Shown: positions 17,789 to 25,655 of the stretch, piece by piece
How the letters are laid out: the number at the start of each line of letters is the position of its first letter
Position numbering within the stretch: the first letter of the stretch is position 1
NCBI RefSeq assembly: GCF_011764505.1
Contig: NZ_AP022839.1
Coordinates: 2,711,001-2,775,000 of the forward strand
Direction of reading: 5' to 3'
DNA length: 64,000 nucleotides
Source of the DNA: Legionella antarctica
Lineage (GTDB): Bacteria > Pseudomonadota > Gammaproteobacteria > Legionellales > Legionellaceae
The notes under the pieces: model-generated
The model's input: only the letters and a program-made list of their open reading frames with translations
Database searches by the model: none
What the model was told of the DNA's origin: nothing
Program-made: the position numbers and the translations under genes

Positions 17789-20700
17789 ATGCCATACGAT
17801 AAACCGATCAAATTTGATGCACCCATTGCGCATCACGCACAATATATTTTCGAGCAGACTTATCTACGACCTTTTCCTGGTACTGCGAGCGAGAACAAAA
17901 CTGACCTCTACCAACTGCCAGTTGAGCGCATCTCCCATGCATCGCGCGTAGCGATACTAGTGCATATACTCTCTAATTTCCTCACCCAAACCCAGCATAA
18001 GGATGCCGACTTGCTGGATGAGAAAACCATTAAATTATTAGCAATTGTCGCCCTCTGCCATGACGTGGCAAGAAAAAATGACAGGGAAGCTGGTTTCTGG
18101 GAAAAGGAAAGCGCCGAGTTCTGCGCGAATTACTTAAGCGCCCTAGGTGAAAAAACAGAACTGGCCCGCCTGATTTCTCACGAGGAAGATAGAGGCCTTT
18201 TAGGTCAAATCCTCCAGTCAGCTAACTGCCTGGATATTATGCGTTGTAAAGAACAATTTGATATTTCAAGAATGAGTCTTTGGACTTTTTTTAACCAACA
18301 ACAAAAGAGACAATTCTTAGTCCTTATCCAAGAACAGCTTAGTCTCATTTCTGAACAACATGATTTGAAATATGATTTAGAATTTAAAATCATGGGGAAA
18401 AGATTTTTCCAAAAAGCTACCCGTGATGCCCTGCTTCCTGAACTAAAACAAGCCTACGAACAGGCAGATAACGCTTATCTGAAAACCTTGAACGGATTGC
18501 AGGACAAAAAAATACTCCTCGCGCTTTACCAGAACCAAAAAGACACCGTCTTACCAGCGCCTGAAAAAACAGCAGTCGATGGTAAGACTGAGGAAGAGGA
18601 ACCAAGCAAAAACAGCACCGGAGCCTTTCAAAAAGGACCCTTTCTTTTGGCTACAAAGATTTATCCTGAAAAAAAGATCTTCTCCAGAAACTTTCATTTA
18701 TACTGCTATGCAAACAAAGAAAAAGCTGAAAACCAACTAGCGATTATTATAGAGCTCATCGGAGAAAAGCATCCTGAACTCAAAGAAAAAACAGGTATCG
18801 TAGAAAATCAAAACTACAAAGAAACACCCTATCGGTTGCTAATCTCTTCTAAGCAAGAGAAAAGCTTAAACGAAGTCATAGGCTCTCAATTGAATAAAGC
18901 AGTCCGTTGGGATCCCCATTGCTTTATTGAAGACTTCATTCTCGGAATAACACCATTAAAAAACAGGCCTCGTCATCGCCAGGATTTGCGACACGGCCGG
19001 CATAAAAATTTCACTGTATTTGCAGAGGGCGTCTTTCCTTATGCAGAAAGACCCTCACCCTATCCAGAAAAGCAGCTTTATAAAAAAGAAAAACGCTCTC
19101 AGCATCAGTCCACAAGCCTATGTACCAGAAAGGCTCAGACACCAATTTTTGGCCATAACAAAGCCCGCGCGAGCAAACTCGCTGGTGTTATTTTAGACGC
19201 CGATGACGCGATGGTAAGAAGCTATTCCATGTATGATGGTGGCACCGTGAATCGACCCTATGAGGCATATATCTTCACTAAGGCCAAAACCTATCACCAA
19301 AAAATGACAAACCCAGACAATCCTATCCTCTTTTCAGACCGAAAGGCATTTGAAAAAGCCTTGGAAAAAAACACCGGGAAACACAATGAAGTATTAGCAA
19401 GAATTCGATGGAAAGTAACCTCCAGCAGTGTCGGTATTTTCAACGACATCTTTGAGGGGCGTTGTGTTGCAAGTTACTATGCTGAGCGCATCTATGTCGC
19501 TGTTAAAGCACAATATGAAGCATCTGGTAAGCCCTGGGATGAGAACTATCAAATACCGATTACCTTTTATTTGCCAGGCAATGATAAAAACTGGACAAGC
19601 TACTCTGAACAAAGCCGTCAGGAAGATACTAAGAAAGCCCAAAGCATCTATAGTGACCCTAGAAAACAACAAAAAGCAGTTGCAGAAGGTAATGGCGAAT
19701 TCCTTCTTCTGCTTGATGAACCACAGGCCGTATGGCAAAGCTTGCTTGATGATGCCTCCCATCCTTTACTGACAGTGATAAAACAAGGACAATTCCAATT
19801 GGTTGAGGCCTTGTATCAAAGATCAGGACATCAAGCATCCCTCGAAGACGCGCTACACTTTTATGCCGAAACCCTCCATCAACAACATGAAATACTGTCT
19901 GAGTTTCTCTTTAAAAACGGTAAAGAGGACACGCTTTTATTTCAGGCCGCGAAATCAAACAGAATCGGTATTTTAATATTTATCTTAGACTTGGATAGAG
20001 ATAGGAAACTTTTAAATCAGACAGACAAGGAGGGCACAACCCCGCTGTATACCGCTGCTTATAACGGCCACCTCAATATCGTTCTAGCCTTATTAGCGAA
20101 TAAAGCCGATGTGAATAAAGCCAGGAAAGATGGTGCAACCCCGTTGCATATCGCCGCCCAAAAAGGCCACATCGATGTCGTTCTAGCCTTACATAAGAAT
20201 GGGGCGGATGTAAATAAACCCATGAAGAATGGTACAACCCCGCTGTATATCACAGCTTATAACGGCTACCTCAATGTCGTTCTAGCCTTACTTAAGAATG
20301 GGGCGGATGTGAATAAAGCCAAAGAGGAGGATGGTGCAACCCCTCTGTATGTCGCCGCGTATAACGGCTACCTCGATATCGTTCTAGCCTTACTTAAGAA
20401 TGGGGCGGATGTGAATAAAGCCGCGAAGAATGGTACAATCCCGCTGCATGCCGCCGCTTATATCGGCCACCTCAATGTCGTTCTAGCCTTACTAGCGAAT
20501 AAATCTGATGTGAATAAAACCAAGGAGGATGGCGCAACCCCTCTGTATGTCGCCGCCCAAGAAGGCCACATCCATGTCGTTCTAGCCTTACTGGCGAATA
20601 AAGCTGAGGTGAATAAGGCCAAGAAGGATGGCACAACCCCGCTGCATATAGCCGCTTGTAACGGCCACCTCGATGTCGTTAAAGCCTTACTGGCGAATAA

Positions 20701-21322
20701 AGCTGATGTGAATAAAGCCAAGGAGGATGGCACAACCCCGCTGCATACAGCCGCTTGTAACGGCCACCTCGATATCGTTCTAGCCTTACTTAAGAATGGG
20801 GCTGATATTAAGGACTGTCCAAACATCGCCGACCGTGCCGCCAGGTCAGGAAACACAGAACTTCTTCAATGGATAGCAGCTAATCAGCCGAGATTGTTAT
20901 ACGAAACCATTGCCCACCATGTCGCCCTTTCTAAAAACCCAAGCTGCCTAAACATAGCGTTGAGTTTAAGTAAAAAACCGCACTCATTTACTCTACCAAA
21001 GTATAGTGACGATAAAGAGACCGAGTCTTCAGTTAAAACTTTACTAGACGCACTAGATGATAACTTCACACTTATATACTTCACACCCCCTCAAGGCATC
21101 AATGCTGATTTATATGAAGGAATCAAAGGCAAACTATCAAGAAATCAAAAATTTGCAGAAGCAGTGGATGAATTTGTAAAATTTGCCAAAGGATATTACC
21201 AAAAAGGGTCCCCAGTCTCCATCATGTCGCTTGATGAACTTTTTGAGAATTTTAAGCAAAAAATATCCGATGAAGTGCCTGAGAAGTATATAGTGGACCC
21301 CAAAAATGAGACAGTGGTGTAA
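17789..21322 (+). CDS. HD-domain plus ankyrin-repeat effector-like protein, C-terminus cut by IS3-B
   Basis: 1177 residues as it stands. Residues about 40-160 carry an HD-superfamily pattern (ERISHASRVA H50; ALCHDVARK H91-D92; NCLDIMR D149), suggesting a metal-dependent phosphohydrolase or phosphodiesterase fold. A long divergent middle follows. Residues about 735-1015 are eight ankyrin repeats of 33 aa (DGTTPLHIAACNGHLDVV type). IS3-B copy 2 enters at Tyr1167 (21288/21289), so the last ten residues (IVDPKNETVV) are IS-encoded. The native tail is at 22772-23168, and the intact protein would be 1298 residues. Loss of the C-terminus, where Dot/Icm signals lie, may block export. Legionella ankyrin-effector identity is inferred. 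Confidence 0.85.
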   Translation: MPYDKPIKFDAPIAHHAQYIFEQTYLRPFPGTASENKTDLYQLPVERISHASRVAILVHILSNFLTQTQHKDADLLDEKTIKLLAIVALCHDVARKNDREAGFWEKESAEFCANYLSALGEKTELARLISHEEDRGLLGQILQSANCLDIMRCKEQFDISRMSLWTFFNQQQKRQFLVLIQEQLSLISEQHDLKYDLEFKIMGKRFFQKATRDALLPELKQAYEQADNAYLKTLNGLQDKKILLALYQNQKDTVLPAPEKTAVDGKTEEEEPSKNSTGAFQKGPFLLATKIYPEKKIFSRNFHLYCYANKEKAENQLAIIIELIGEKHPELKEKTGIVENQNYKETPYRLLISSKQEKSLNEVIGSQLNKAVRWDPHCFIEDFILGITPLKNRPRHRQDLRHGRHKNFTVFAEGVFPYAERPSPYPEKQLYKKEKRSQHQSTSLCTRKAQTPIFGHNKARASKLAGVILDADDAMVRSYSMYDGGTVNRPYEAYIFTKAKTYHQKMTNPDNPILFSDRKAFEKALEKNTGKHNEVLARIRWKVTSSSVGIFNDIFEGRCVASYYAERIYVAVKAQYEASGKPWDENYQIPITFYLPGNDKNWTSYSEQSRQEDTKKAQSIYSDPRKQQKAVAEGNGEFLLLLDEPQAVWQSLLDDASHPLLTVIKQGQFQLVEALYQRSGHQASLEDALHFYAETLHQQHEILSEFLFKNGKEDTLLFQAAKSNRIGILIFILDLDRDRKLLNQTDKEGTTPLYTAAYNGHLNIVLALLANKADVNKARKDGATPLHIAAQKGHIDVVLALHKNGADVNKPMKNGTTPLYITAYNGYLNVVLALLKNGADVNKAKEEDGATPLYVAAYNGYLDIVLALLKNGADVNKAAKNGTIPLHAAAYIGHLNVVLALLANKSDVNKTKEDGATPLYVAAQEGHIHVVLALLANKAEVNKAKKDGTTPLHIAACNGHLDVVKALLANKADVNKAKEDGTTPLHTAACNGHLDIVLALLKNGADIKDCPNIADRAARSGNTELLQWIAANQPRLLYETIAHHVALSKNPSCLNIALSLSKKPHSFTLPKYSDDKETESSVKTLLDALDDNFTLIYFTPPQGINADLYEGIKGKLSRNQKFAEAVDEFVKFAKGYYQKGSPVSIMSLDELFENFKQKISDEVPEKYIVDPKNETVV
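20026..20815 (+). repeat. eight tandem ~99-bp ankyrin-coding repeats
   Basis: The units recur with near-identical stretches such as GTCGTTCTAGCCTTA and GCGGATGTGAATAAAGCC every 99 bp (one unit 102 bp). High nucleotide similarity between units points to recent expansion or gene conversion inside the gene. Confidence 0.85.
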
Positions 21323-21352
21323 AATAGAAACCATTGTTAAACGGGGTACCAA

Positions 21353-21637
21353 GTGGCTAAAAAAAAATTTACATCTGACTTCAAAGCAAAGGTAGCAATT
21401 GAGGCATTAAAAAGTCACAAGACGACCAATGAATTGGCATCTGAATTTGAGGTGCATGCAACACAAATCAATCTGTGGAAAAAACAATTACTGGATGGAA
21501 GCAAGCAATTGTTTAGCGGCAAGCATGACAAAGACATGGACTCCATCATACAAGAACGAGATCGATTATACACGCAAATAGGCCAGCTAGCGGTTGAGTT
21601 AGACTGGCTTAAAAAAAAGACCGGTCATCTAAGTTGA
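21353..21637 (+). CDS. IS3-B OrfA (copy 2)
   Basis: 94 residues, same protein as in the other copies: helix-turn-helix (ATQINLWKKQ) and coiled coil. The GTG start lies near the left end of the element, and the A8 run before the stop is the likely slip site into orfB. Confidence 0.9.
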   Translation: MAKKKFTSDFKAKVAIEALKSHKTTNELASEFEVHATQINLWKKQLLDGSKQLFSGKHDKDMDSIIQERDRLYTQIGQLAVELDWLKKKTGHLS

Positions 21638-22494
21638 GCGTGCGGGAGAAGCGAGCCATGATTGATGTCAATCACCCTACACTCAGCATCGTACGCCAAT
21701 GTGCATTGGTTAATTTGTCACGCGCTAGCTACTATCGCACTGCTGGCGAAGGAATATGTACCGAGAGCCCAGAGAATCTGGCTTTGATGGTCTTGATTGA
21801 TGAGGAATACATGCGCCATCCTTTCTATGGAAGCAGAAAGATGCGTTCTTATTTACGTCGCCTTGGCCATGACGTTAACCGTAAGAGAGTGCAGCGTTTG
21901 ATGCGGATCATGGGTCTGGTTTCAGTGGCACCAAAGCCGAATACGAGTAAAAAGAACAAGGAACAAAAGGTTTATCCCTACTTGCTACGTGGTTTAGTGA
22001 TTGATCGACCCAATCAGGTTTGGTGCACCGATATTACCTACGTTAGGATGCAAGGAGGCTTTGTATATTTGGTGGCAATAATGGACTGGTATAGCCGCAA
22101 GGTGCTCTCTTGGAAGGTATCAAACAGCATGGATGATGACTTTTGTGTAAGCGCGTTGGAGAGCGCCATCAGGCTCCACGGCAGGCCTGATATTTTTAAT
22201 ACGGATCAAGGCTCCCAGTTTACCAGTAAGGCGTTTACCGATGTTTTAAAAGACCATGACATCAAAATTAGCATGGACGGGAAAGGTCGATGGATGGATA
22301 ATGTGTTCATTGAACGGCTATGGCGTTCAGTCAAATATGAAGATATTTACATAAAAGAATACGGAACAGTTTTAGCACTACGAAATGGTTTAAGGGTGTA
22401 TTTCAAGTTTTATAACGACGAAAGACCTCATCAATCATTTGGAATATACACGCCGTCAGAGGTTTATGCTGGCCTATATGAGGCTGCAGCGTAA
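21634..22494 (+). CDS. IS3-B OrfB transposase (copy 2)
   Basis: 286 residues; rve integrase core with TDITYVRMQGG, NTDQGSQFTS and FIERLWRSVK. Overlaps orfA by 4 bp. Intact, so this copy could supply transposase to all three. Confidence 0.93.
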   Translation: MSVREKRAMIDVNHPTLSIVRQCALVNLSRASYYRTAGEGICTESPENLALMVLIDEEYMRHPFYGSRKMRSYLRRLGHDVNRKRVQRLMRIMGLVSVAPKPNTSKKNKEQKVYPYLLRGLVIDRPNQVWCTDITYVRMQGGFVYLVAIMDWYSRKVLSWKVSNSMDDDFCVSALESAIRLHGRPDIFNTDQGSQFTSKAFTDVLKDHDIKISMDGKGRWMDNVFIERLWRSVKYEDIYIKEYGTVLALRNGLRVYFKFYNDERPHQSFGIYTPSEVYAGLYEAAA

Positions 22495-22500
22495 TGGAAT

Positions 22501-22634
22501 GCCTGTGGATATGTGGACGCGTCCTGCGGATCAGCCATCGCCCTTCGGGACATGTGGACAAGCCATGGATAACAAAAAGACGTTATCCACCGCTTGACCA
22601 CACTCGATGGCTTCGCGCCCACATACCCACAGGC
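22501..22634 (+). ncRNA. 134-nt nested hairpin downstream of IS3-B orfB (copy 2)
   Basis: Outer arms 22501-22521 and 22614-22634 (GCCTGTGGRTATGTGGRCGCG) pair over 21 bp with two mismatches. Inside, CCATCG pairs with CGATGG, GTGGACAAGC with GCTTGACCAC, and GGATAAC with GTTATCC around an AAAAAGAC loop. It contains near DnaA boxes (TTATCCACC, ATATCCACA). A spurious 85-codon frame (22494-22751) crosses it. Could be a structured RNA, an attenuator or a DNA cruciform used in transposition. Confidence 0.55.
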
Positions 22635-22771
22635 TCAATAACAGGTGTTTCATTAACTGCTATTGTGGTTGACTCGTGTGCTACGCACCCTCGTCAACGA
22701 AAGAAAGTAGAATTAAAGTTATATCTTAAATTAAACGGATCGCTGTCTTGACAATGGGGTCCACTGTAGTA

Positions 22772-23168
22772 TGCCCGAATTGCTTTTGATAGAGCCATAT
22801 ACACTGCTTCACCCCAGGGTAGACAAGCCGCTGCACTATTAGCCATTATCCAAAAGTTCTCAAAAGATGAGCTACCCCCAACCCATAGAAACTCATTTCA
22901 CAAGAAGTTGATAGAAGCAAGCGACGCAAAACAACAAATACACACTGCTGTTAAAGCTATAATTGATGCAGAATACCCATCACCGGATGCATTAAAAAAG
23001 CATGTCACTGAATACTACAAATATAATAAGGTTGCCATTAATCATCAAAGAAACGAAATCCATGCTTTCTTCAATTCAAATCATAAAACATCGACACGCA
23101 TGATGTTCGATGAGATGTTTAAGGCATTAGATTCAAGCGAAACTGACACATCGGCACCAGCGCCGTAG
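22772..23168 (+). pseudogene. separated native C-terminus of the HD/ankyrin effector
   Basis: After IS3-B and the second GTA the sequence resumes in the exact frame as ARIAFDRAIYTASPQGRQAA and continues 131 residues, ending SSETDTSAPAP at TAG 23168. A short frame from TTG 22908 is only part of it. The terminal Ser/Glu/Asp/Ala composition fits a Dot/Icm-type signal. Without its own start it is probably silent. Confidence 0.8.
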
Positions 23169-23369
23169 CTCTAAACTGAATCAGATAATGAATAAATAAA
23201 TCATGGGTGGAATCAAACAATAAATAAAATTAGTTGGGTTAGAGTATCAACATACTCAGGCTTAGTGTTAATGGCAAGTGAACGGGGTTAATGAGATAAT
23301 ACTACCCTAAGTGCAGCATTTTCAGCTCTTCACTTTAAATTGTTAATATTACTAAAATAAGGAAATTAA

Positions 23370-24098
23370 ATGCCGATTAGAACAGTTATTTTTGATTTAG
23401 GTGATGTATTAATGCCACTTAATAAAGAGAAAATGTATACCTCATTCCAATCCTTGGGTGTTAAAAATGCAAAAGAGCTTTTTGAAAAAAAAGAGTGTCA
23501 GGAATTATATACTAAGCTCGAACAAGATTTGGATACGTCTTTATTTAGATCCCGTTTGAGAGAACTACTCTGTCTAACCCCTGGTATTACTGACCAGCAA
23601 ATTGATGAGGCATGGTCTGCTATGCTCGAAGATATTCCTGAAGAACGATTGGAATATATTCAATATCTTAAAGAACAAGGATATAAAATACTCTTGTTAA
23701 GTAACAGCAATGAAATTCATCATGCAAATATACAGCATCGTTATGGTCTGGTTTTTGGGCAGCTGTTCACTACTCAATATTATTCTCATATATTAAAACT
23801 GGCTAAACCTAGTGTTGATGTTTTTAAACATGTAATGGATAAGGAAGAGCTAATAGCAGAAGAAATTTTATTTTTAGATGACAAAGAAAGTAATGTAGAT
23901 GGCGCCCTAAATACGGGTATGCGGTCTGCACAATTTACTGTGCACGATCCGTCTATTCGTATCGGTACAATCCTGAACAGCATTAATAAAAGGATGAGTC
24001 CAGAGTACAAACAAAATATTTCACTTTCTGTGTTTCAAGCACCAGTCTTAGCTACGAGCCACGAAGATGATACAGCATTAGTGAATACTATATTGTAA
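23370..24098 (+). CDS. HAD-superfamily hydrolase
   Basis: 242 residues with all four HAD motifs: FDLGDV (nucleophile D9), LLLSNSNE (motif II Ser), KPSVDVFKHV (motif III Lys) and FLDDKESNV (motif IV acids). Helical cap between motifs I and II, as in subfamily I phosphatases or haloacid dehalogenases. The C-terminal 40 residues extend past the domain. AAGGA ribosome-binding site. Substrate unknown; monocistronic. Confidence 0.85.
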   Translation: MPIRTVIFDLGDVLMPLNKEKMYTSFQSLGVKNAKELFEKKECQELYTKLEQDLDTSLFRSRLRELLCLTPGITDQQIDEAWSAMLEDIPEERLEYIQYLKEQGYKILLLSNSNEIHHANIQHRYGLVFGQLFTTQYYSHILKLAKPSVDVFKHVMDKEELIAEEILFLDDKESNVDGALNTGMRSAQFTVHDPSIRIGTILNSINKRMSPEYKQNISLSVFQAPVLATSHEDDTALVNTIL

Positions 24099-24231
24099 TT
24101 TACAAGACTGGGGTTTGAAGATCTAAAACAATTGCGACCTAACAGCAATTTTGTTTAGCAACGCTGTATTTTTGAAGGCAAAAAATTTCCATAATAGTTG
24201 AGTTAGCTACATCGCGCATTAATATGGATTA

Positions 24232-24266
24232 AGTAAGTCTGATAGAAGGATTCAATCAGACTTACT
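24232..24266 (+). terminator. hairpin AGTAAGTCTGAT / ATCAGACTTACT
   Basis: A perfect 12-bp stem with an 11-nt loop, 134 bases after the HAD gene. It is followed by CTTCATCG without a T run, so a Rho-independent role is only likely. Confidence 0.5.
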
Positions 24267-24381
24267 CTTCATCGTTACTCAATCATAGCGCGGTTTAAAC
24301 CTGATCTAACATGAAATTTCTTTTCAGATTTGATTGATGTCTTGAAGCCCTGACGTGGTCAACTAAAACGTTACACTCCAG

Positions 24382-25209
24382 TTAAGCAACTTTCATTAAA
24401 AAATCACTCTGTTTTTCAAATTGATTTGGGCTTAAATATCCCAAATAAGAATGTAATCTGTGGCTGTTATAAAACATGGTGATGTAATTCAAAATGTCCT
24501 GTTGAGCCTCCCATCGGTTTTGATAATTTCGCCATTGAACTCGTTCTTGTTTCAAACTGCCAAAGAAGCTTTCAATAACACTATTATCCCAGCAATCACC
24601 TTTTTTACTCATACTGCCAATATAGCCTTTACTCTTTAATAAATTGCGGTATTGGTGGCTCGCATATTGAACCCCTCTGTCTGAATGAACAATAAGTCCT
24701 GATGAAGGTTTCCGCTGCCAAATAGCCATATTCAGAGCATCACAGACCAATGTTGCTTTCATTCTGGAACTCATACTCCAACCAACTACTTTTCTTGAAA
24801 ATAAATCCATAACTACCGCTAAATAAAGCCAGCCTTCTTGAGTCCAGATATAGGTAATATCTGATACATAGGATTTATTAGGTTCTTTAACATGAAATTG
24901 CCTATTTAAGACGTTTTCATAAACCGGCTGTTTATGGTTACTATTTGTAGTTACTTTGTATTTCTTTCGATAACGAACAAAAACTTTAGCTTCTCTCATT
25001 AAACTTTGAGTTCGTCTTCGACCTACTGGATAACCTAATGCATTTAAAGCATTCTTCATCCGGCGGCTTCCATAACAATACTGGCTTGTCTCTGCGATGT
25101 TCTTTACCCAGTCAATAAGCTCCTGATGCTCAGGATCGTCCGGTTTATTTCTTTGACGTTTCTGATAACTGTAATATCCATGTCGTGTAATGCCCAGTAG
25201 TTGACACAT
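24382..25209 (-). CDS. IS3-C OrfB transposase
   Basis: 275 residues from the internal ATG (MCQLLGITRHGYYSYQKRQR). The frame is open further upstream (KYSFVAQNKKTWPVDL), so the functional product is an OrfAB fusion. rve core: SDITYIWTQEGWLYLAVVMD, HSDRGVQYAS, DNSVIESFFGSLKQERV. IS150/IS2-like subgroup. Confidence 0.9.
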   Translation of the reverse strand: MCQLLGITRHGYYSYQKRQRNKPDDPEHQELIDWVKNIAETSQYCYGSRRMKNALNALGYPVGRRRTQSLMREAKVFVRYRKKYKVTTNSNHKQPVYENVLNRQFHVKEPNKSYVSDITYIWTQEGWLYLAVVMDLFSRKVVGWSMSSRMKATLVCDALNMAIWQRKPSSGLIVHSDRGVQYASHQYRNLLKSKGYIGSMSKKGDCWDNSVIESFFGSLKQERVQWRNYQNRWEAQQDILNYITMFYNSHRLHSYLGYLSPNQFEKQSDFLMKVA

Positions 25210-25256
25210 TAAATCAACAGGCCAGGTCTTCTTATTTTGGGCGACAAACGAATATT

Positions 25257-25550
25257 TTATTTCGTTTCTTGAGCAAAGAAGACCGCCGCCTTTTTTAAGA
25301 TTTCCTTTTCCATTTTCAGGCGTTTATTTTCCTCTTGTAAACGACGGATTTCTAATTGCTCGGCGGTTAACTTGCCATTTCCTCGAAATGCTTGTCCATC
25401 TTGCTCTTTATGTTCTTTTATCCATCGGCTTAGTAGGGCTTGAGCAATCCCTAAGTTAGTTGCTGCTTCTGTTACCCCATATCCTTGCTCTAATACAAGG
25501 CTAATTGCATCAAGTTTAAATTCTTTTGGGTATTTCTTTCTTATAGTCAC
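25257..25550 (-). CDS. IS3-C OrfA
   Basis: 97 residues; helix-turn-helix (YGVTEAATNLGIAQALLSRW) and a leucine-zipper-like segment (LEIRRLQEENKRLKMEKEIL). The A6G run in LKKAA is a plausible -1 frameshift site feeding orfB. Confidence 0.9.
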   Translation of the reverse strand: MTIRKKYPKEFKLDAISLVLEQGYGVTEAATNLGIAQALLSRWIKEHKEQDGQAFRGNGKLTAEQLEIRRLQEENKRLKMEKEILKKAAVFFAQETK

Positions 25551-25655
25551 TACTTTCTCCAGTTCAGTACATTATCTCTTAACTGGGGTGGTCAGATCCA
25601 TTGAACCACATCACCCTATTGGTTCACATCTGATTTTAAGGTAAACGATACTGTT

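Larger units (their letters stand above)
21289..22768 (+). mobile_element. IS3-family element B, copy 2 (1480 bp), in the ankyrin gene
   Basis: TATAGTGGACCCC ... GGGGTCCACTGTA ends, with GTA target duplications at 21286-21288 and 22769-22771. Same length and ORFs as copies 1 and 3. Confidence 0.95.
24351..25594 (-). mobile_element. IS3-family element C (about 1244 bp)
   Basis: Contains orfA and orfB of a third IS3-family element, unrelated in sequence to A and B. Ends are placed at TGACGTGGTC (24351) and GGGGTGGTCA (25594) from their weak inverted similarity; no target duplication is evident, so the limits are approximate. It lies immediately downstream of the TALE-like gene. Confidence 0.7.

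Noticed and set aside
20026..20815. Regular repeats that could suggest a CRISPR array
   Set aside because: The period is 99 bp, fully coding as 33-aa ankyrin repeats, and there are no unique spacers or cas genes.
22494..22751. 85-codon ORF repeated after each IS3-B orfB (also 15078-15335 and 40080-40337)
   Set aside because: It overlaps the orfB stop, crosses a long hairpin, has no ribosome-binding site or protein-like conservation, and is best explained by the structured non-coding tail of the element.
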